DNA from: Selenihalanaerobacter shriftii
GTDB lineage: Bacteria; Bacillota; Halanaerobiia; Halobacteroidales; Acetohalobiaceae
NCBI RefSeq assembly: GCF_900167185.1
Contig: NZ_FUWM01000010.1
Span: 26,076-90,075 of the forward strand
Direction: 5' to 3'
Length of the DNA stretch: 64,000 nt
Part shown: in pieces, positions 60,715-64,000 of the stretch
How positions within the stretch are numbered: the first letter of the stretch is position 1
How the letters are laid out: each line of letters starts with the position of its first letter
Notes under the pieces: model-generated
Database searches by the model: none
What the model was told of the DNA's origin: nothing
Seen by the model: only the letters and a program-made list of their open reading frames with translations
Made by a program: the position numbers and the translations under genes

Positions 60715-61533
60715 ATGAAGTTAGATTTAGCAACAGTAGGTGGATTTGGAGTAGGATTAGTTTTGATTTTAGGAGCTATACTTCTTGGAGGACAACCGAT
60801 TATCTTCATTAGTATAAGTTCTTTAATGATAGTAGCTGGAGGAACTTTAGCAGGAGCTACAATTAGTTTTTCGTTAGATCATATTAAGGATTTAGTTCAA
60901 GTTATAAAAATAGTTTTTTATGAACAGAGCATGAATCCTCAAGAAGTTATTTCTACCTTAGTTAGTTTTGCTGAAAAAGCTAGACGGGAAGGTCTATTAG
61001 CTTTAGAGGATGAAGCAAATGATTTAGACGACCCTTTTTTAAAAAAAGGTATTCAATTAGTAGTTGATGGTACAGATTCAGATTTAGTAAGAAGTATTCT
61101 AGAGACAGAATTAGCTTTTTTAGAAGAAAGACATGGTACTAGTCGTCGGATTTTTGAAACTATGGCTGAATTATCACCAGCTTTTGGTATGATGGGAACT
61201 TTAATCGGATTAATTCAGATGTTGAGTAAGTTAGATAGTCCAGATAACATAGGTGGTGGATTAGCTACTGCTTTAATTACTACTTTTTATGGTACTTTTA
61301 TGGCTAATTTAATCTTTCTTCCTATAACTAAAAAGCTTGAGATGCGCAGTGAAGAAGAAATTTTGGTTAAAGAAGTTATGATTGAGGGAATCTTATCAAT
61401 TCAAGCGGGAGAGAATCCAAGAATTGTAGAAGAAAAGCTAAAAGCTTTCCTATCTGGGTCTATTCGTGAATCTTTAGAGGAAGAAGGAAGCATGGAAGGT
61501 GAAATGGCGGTGGAAAATAATGCCGCGTCGTAA
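60715..61533 (+). CDS. motA: Flagellar motor stator MotA
   Basis: 272 residues, four membrane helices. The proline-containing, pore-lining region is LSPAFGMMGTLIGLIQMLSKLDSPDNIGGGLATALITTFYG, and the charged cytoplasmic loop (ARREGLLALEDEANDLDDPFLKKGIQLVVDGTD) contacts FliG. It forms an ion channel with MotB; proton or sodium use is not decided by sequence. It overlaps motB by 14 bases. Confidence 0.95.
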   Translation: MKLDLATVGGFGVGLVLILGAILLGGQPIIFISISSLMIVAGGTLAGATISFSLDHIKDLVQVIKIVFYEQSMNPQEVISTLVSFAEKARREGLLALEDEANDLDDPFLKKGIQLVVDGTDSDLVRSILETELAFLEERHGTSRRIFETMAELSPAFGMMGTLIGLIQMLSKLDSPDNIGGGLATALITTFYGTFMANLIFLPITKKLEMRSEEEILVKEVMIEGILSIQAGENPRIVEEKLKAFLSGSIRESLEEEGSMEGEMAVENNAAS

Positions 61534-62266
61534 AAAAAAGAAATCAGATGAAGGATCAGGCGGTAGTAATTGGCTAACTACATATGGAGACATGATGACT
61601 TTATTATTAGCATTCTTTGTATTATTATATTCTTTTTCATCAGTTGATGCGCAAAAATTTCAAATGGTAGTTGAGGCTCTTCAAGGAAAATTAGGGGTTT
61701 TAGAAGGTGGAAAAACGATTTCTTCTTCAGATCTAATTACCGCTGGAGTTAAGAATAACGAAATGGGATTACAACAATTTAATAGAATTCATCAAAAAAT
61801 TTCTAAATATATAAAGGATAATAATTTAAAAAATGATATTAAATTGGAAATGACAGATCGAGGTTTAACTATTAGATTTACTGGGAAGGTATTATTTGAT
61901 TTAGGAGAGGCTAAAATTAAAGAGAATTCATATAATATTTTAAATAAGATTGCAGGTATTATTGATCAAGTACCTAATAAAATCATGGTAGAAGGCCATA
62001 CTGATAACTTGCCTATAAATAATTCTAAATATCCATCTAATTGGGAATTGTCGACTGCTAGAGCTACTAATGTAGTTAAACATTTTATTGAGGATAACGG
62101 AATAGACCCTTCCAAGTTATCTGCGGCAGGTTATGCTAAGTATAAACCAATTCGACCCAATGACACTATTAAGAATAGGGCATTAAATAGAAGAGTCGAT
62201 GTAATTGTTTTGAAAAATAAATCTGATAAGGGTGCTGATACAAAAGGAGGCAATTTAGATGAGTGA
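61520..62266 (+). CDS. motB: Flagellar motor stator MotB
   Basis: 248 residues. A Lys/Arg-rich start, one helix with the ion-carrying aspartate in TYGDMMTLLLAFFVLLYSF, a plug and linker, and an OmpA-type peptidoglycan-binding domain (VEGHTDNLP, WELSTARATNVV, NRRVDVIVL). ATG 61520 lies inside motA; GGCGGTGG precedes it. Confidence 0.94.
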   Translation: MPRRKKKKSDEGSGGSNWLTTYGDMMTLLLAFFVLLYSFSSVDAQKFQMVVEALQGKLGVLEGGKTISSSDLITAGVKNNEMGLQQFNRIHQKISKYIKDNNLKNDIKLEMTDRGLTIRFTGKVLFDLGEAKIKENSYNILNKIAGIIDQVPNKIMVEGHTDNLPINNSKYPSNWELSTARATNVVKHFIEDNGIDPSKLSAAGYAKYKPIRPNDTIKNRALNRRVDVIVLKNKSDKGADTKGGNLDE

Positions 62267-62705
62267 TGAGGGGCAAAATTTCAAATTAATGTTAGTAGCC
62301 ATGGTTGTACTATCATTAATTATTGCTGCAGGTACGTCATATTTTATGTTGCAACAAGTAGGAGGAAGTAAGAATCAAACTGCTAAAGAAAAAAAATCAA
62401 TTACTAAATTAGGACCGACTTATAAAGTAGGAGATTTTGTGGTTAATTTAGCTAATGGACAGCGATATATTAGATTAAATTTGGTATTAGAAGTTAGTAA
62501 TGAAGATATTATTGAAGAGCTTAAGAAAAGAAATCCACAAGTTAGAGATGCAGTAATCTCTATATTAAGAAATAAACAACAAAATGATATTAAAACTAAA
62601 GCTGGCACTCGTGATTTACGAGAAGAGATTAGACGGGAGTTAGATAAATTAGTCTCGGAAGGAAATATTAGTAATGTTTTCTTTACAGAGTTTGTTGTTC
62701 AGTAG
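62259..62705 (+). CDS. fliL: Flagellar basal body-associated protein FliL
   Basis: 148 residues with one N-terminal membrane helix and a stomatin-like extracellular domain (YKVGDFVVNLANGQRYIRLNLVLEVSNED, VRDAVISILRNKQQNDI, VFFTEFVVQ). It supports the stator. It overlaps motB by 8 bases. Confidence 0.93.
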   Translation: MSDEGQNFKLMLVAMVVLSLIIAAGTSYFMLQQVGGSKNQTAKEKKSITKLGPTYKVGDFVVNLANGQRYIRLNLVLEVSNEDIIEELKKRNPQVRDAVISILRNKQQNDIKTKAGTRDLREEIRRELDKLVSEGNISNVFFTEFVVQ

Positions 62706-62717
62706 GGGGGACTATAA

Positions 62718-63716
62718 ATGTCAAGTGATAAAGTTTTATCCCAAAATGAAATAGACTCTTTATTACATGATCTTAATTCAGGTAAAGTAGAGGCTGAAGA
62801 GATAAAGAAAGAGAGCGAAGAAAAGACTGTACAAGTTTATGATTTTAAACATCCTGATAAGCTTTCAAAGGATCAATTAAGAACTTTAAGAATGATTTAT
62901 GAAAATTTTGCTAGATTATTGACCACTAGTTTTTCTACACAGCTTAGATCAGTAGTTCAAATAGAATTAACTTCTATTGAACAGTTATCATATGATGAAT
63001 TTGTACGTTCTTTGCCACAGCCGACAATTATGAGTATTTGTGAATTCAATCCGTTACCTGGAGAATTTATTTTAGAATTGAATCCTGGAATTGGTTATGC
63101 AATTATTGAAAGATTATTTGGTGGTCAAGGAACTCCTCCAAAGAATATTCGGGATTTTACAGATATTGAAGAGATGGTAATAAAAAAAGTACTTAAGAAT
63201 AGTTTAGGAGCATTTATAGAAGCGTGGGAGAATGTAGTTGAATTAAAACCTAGAATTAAATCTTTAGAGTCTAATCCACAGTTTACACAGATTGTTCCGA
63301 GTAATGACATGGTAATTCTAGCAACTTTTGACTCTCGGATTGCTCAATCTGATGGATTAATTAATGTCTGTATTCCTTATATTGTATTGGAGCCAATAGT
63401 TAATAAATTGAATGCACAGTATTGGTTTTCAACTTCTCATGAAGGGAAGAATGATGGTAGTTTAGAACAATTAAAAGATAGGTTAAGTAAGGCAAAATTA
63501 CCTGTTGTAGCTAACTTGGCCAATGCTACGATTACGGTTGCAGATTTATTAGACTTACAAACAGGAGATGTGATAAAATTAGATCAGAAAGCTGATACTG
63601 AAGCAATAATTAAAGTTGGAAAAAAACCTAAATTTAGGGCAAGGCCTGGGGTTTTAGGAAGTAAATTAGCTGTTGAGATTAGTGATGTTCTTGAGGAGGA
63701 GTGGCAAGATGAATAA
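62718..63716 (+). CDS. fliM: Flagellar motor switch protein FliM
   Basis: 332 residues. The N-terminal CheY-binding peptide is LSQNEIDSLL. A CheC-like middle (FARLLTTSFSTQLRSVVQIELTSIEQLSYDEF, GGQGTPP) and C-terminal SpoA domain (VVANLANATITVADLLDLQTGDVIKLD) follow. It sets rotation direction in the C-ring. It overlaps fliY by 8 bases. Confidence 0.96.
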   Translation: MSSDKVLSQNEIDSLLHDLNSGKVEAEEIKKESEEKTVQVYDFKHPDKLSKDQLRTLRMIYENFARLLTTSFSTQLRSVVQIELTSIEQLSYDEFVRSLPQPTIMSICEFNPLPGEFILELNPGIGYAIIERLFGGQGTPPKNIRDFTDIEEMVIKKVLKNSLGAFIEAWENVVELKPRIKSLESNPQFTQIVPSNDMVILATFDSRIAQSDGLINVCIPYIVLEPIVNKLNAQYWFSTSHEGKNDGSLEQLKDRLSKAKLPVVANLANATITVADLLDLQTGDVIKLDQKADTEAIIKVGKKPKFRARPGVLGSKLAVEISDVLEEEWQDE

Positions 63717-64000
63717 AGAGGTTTTATCACAAGATGAGATCAATGCTTTATTAGATTCAGAAGATGATGAAAATGAGAATAACGAAGAACAAGAATCTGG
63801 TGCTGTAGCAGGTGTGACTTTAAATGATGTAGAGAAGGATGCTATTGGAGAAATTGGTAATATATCTATGGGGTCGGCTGCTACTGCTCTTTATAGTTTA
63901 TTAAATCAAACAGTCGATATTACAGCTCCAGAAGTTTCTTTAACAACACTTAATGATTTAATTAATGAATATGAAAGACCATGTGTTTTAGTAGATGTTG
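63709..64000 (+). CDS. fliY: Flagellar motor switch phosphatase FliY (partial)
   Basis: The gene is cut by the window edge after about 97 codons. The visible part has a CheY-binding-like N-terminus (VLSQDEINALL), an acidic linker and the start of a CheC phosphatase domain with EKDAIGEIGNISMGSAATAL, in which the E-x2-N catalytic pair is present. In Firmicutes this layout is FliY (CheC-like domain plus FliN), which removes phosphate from CheY; a plain FliN would lack the CheC part. AGGAGGAG precedes the ATG. Confidence 0.9.
   Translation, partial: MNKEVLSQDEINALLDSEDDENENNEEQESGAVAGVTLNDVEKDAIGEIGNISMGSAATALYSLLNQTVDITAPEVSLTTLNDLINEYERPCVLVDV

Noticed and set aside
1-64000. tRNA, rRNA, insertion-sequence or prophage genes
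   Set aside because: I looked for cloverleaf ends, rRNA core sequences, transposases, integrases and phage structural genes and saw none; the PAAR-like protein at 1812 is the only phage-tail-related sequence.

Overview
The window is AT-rich DNA from a low-GC, endospore-lineage Firmicute. Gene order follows the Bacillus/Clostridium backbone (scpAB, smc-ftsY-ylxM-ffh-rpsP-khpA-rimM-trmD-rplS-lepB-rbgA-rnhB, then dprA-topA-hslVU-codY-flgB). It carries the sporulation-linked genes spoVS and gerW/ytfJ, plus an LptF/LptG-type permease, which is expected in a diderm Firmicute. Together with an octaheme cytochrome c this points to Halanaerobiales, perhaps Halobacteroidaceae. That placement is an inference; no rRNA is present to confirm it.

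Layout. 1-693: a terminator, hairpin-forming repeats and a long leader. 694-5585: a YD-repeat-like lipoprotein translationally coupled to a 1257-residue LysM/PAAR-like (DUF4280) protein, the most accessory-looking locus. 5650-8346: a minus-strand octaheme tetrathionate-reductase-family cytochrome and an EamA transporter. 8404-10078: a lysine riboswitch, terminator and lysA. 10184-13151: a metal P-type ATPase with unusual CPG and HH motifs, a separate HMA metal-binding protein and an Fnr-type regulator. 13236-23989: DHH-CBS-CCA fusion, M50 protease, trpS, scpAB, DUF2953, gerW, a D,D-carboxypeptidase, a small siroheme-reductase-like ferredoxin protein, a pseudouridine synthase and a radical SAM protein. 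24298-39957: spoVS, smc, a tandem JAMM-like protein, the SRP/ribosome block, lepB, rbgA, rnhB, lptF/G and yraN. 39990-48592: comM, dprA, smg, topA, hslVU, codY. 48727-64000: a c-di-GMP-I riboswitch with terminator and the fla/che-type operon flgB to fliY, the last gene cut by the window edge.

How the parts connect. Two near-consensus FNR boxes lie upstream of the octaheme cytochrome and of the ATPase operon, and an FNR-type regulator with the matching E-x2-S-R recognition helix is encoded just downstream of that operon. Several promoters of the form GCAGGA-N11/12-GAAT (sigma-H type) precede the octaheme cytochrome, spoVS, dprA and the flagellar operon, which suggests a transition-state regulon. 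The flagellar operon appears to have one promoter upstream of the c-di-GMP switch and a second downstream of its terminator.

Least explained items: the LysM/PAAR-like pair; the tandem (one dead, one intact-looking) JAMM protein between smc and ftsY; the CPG/HH ATPase; a likely ATT start codon; a hairpin that separates a Shine-Dalgarno sequence from its start codon; and several gene-proximal hairpins and repeats. Start codons were chosen from Shine-Dalgarno spacing, so several differ from the longest possible frame.
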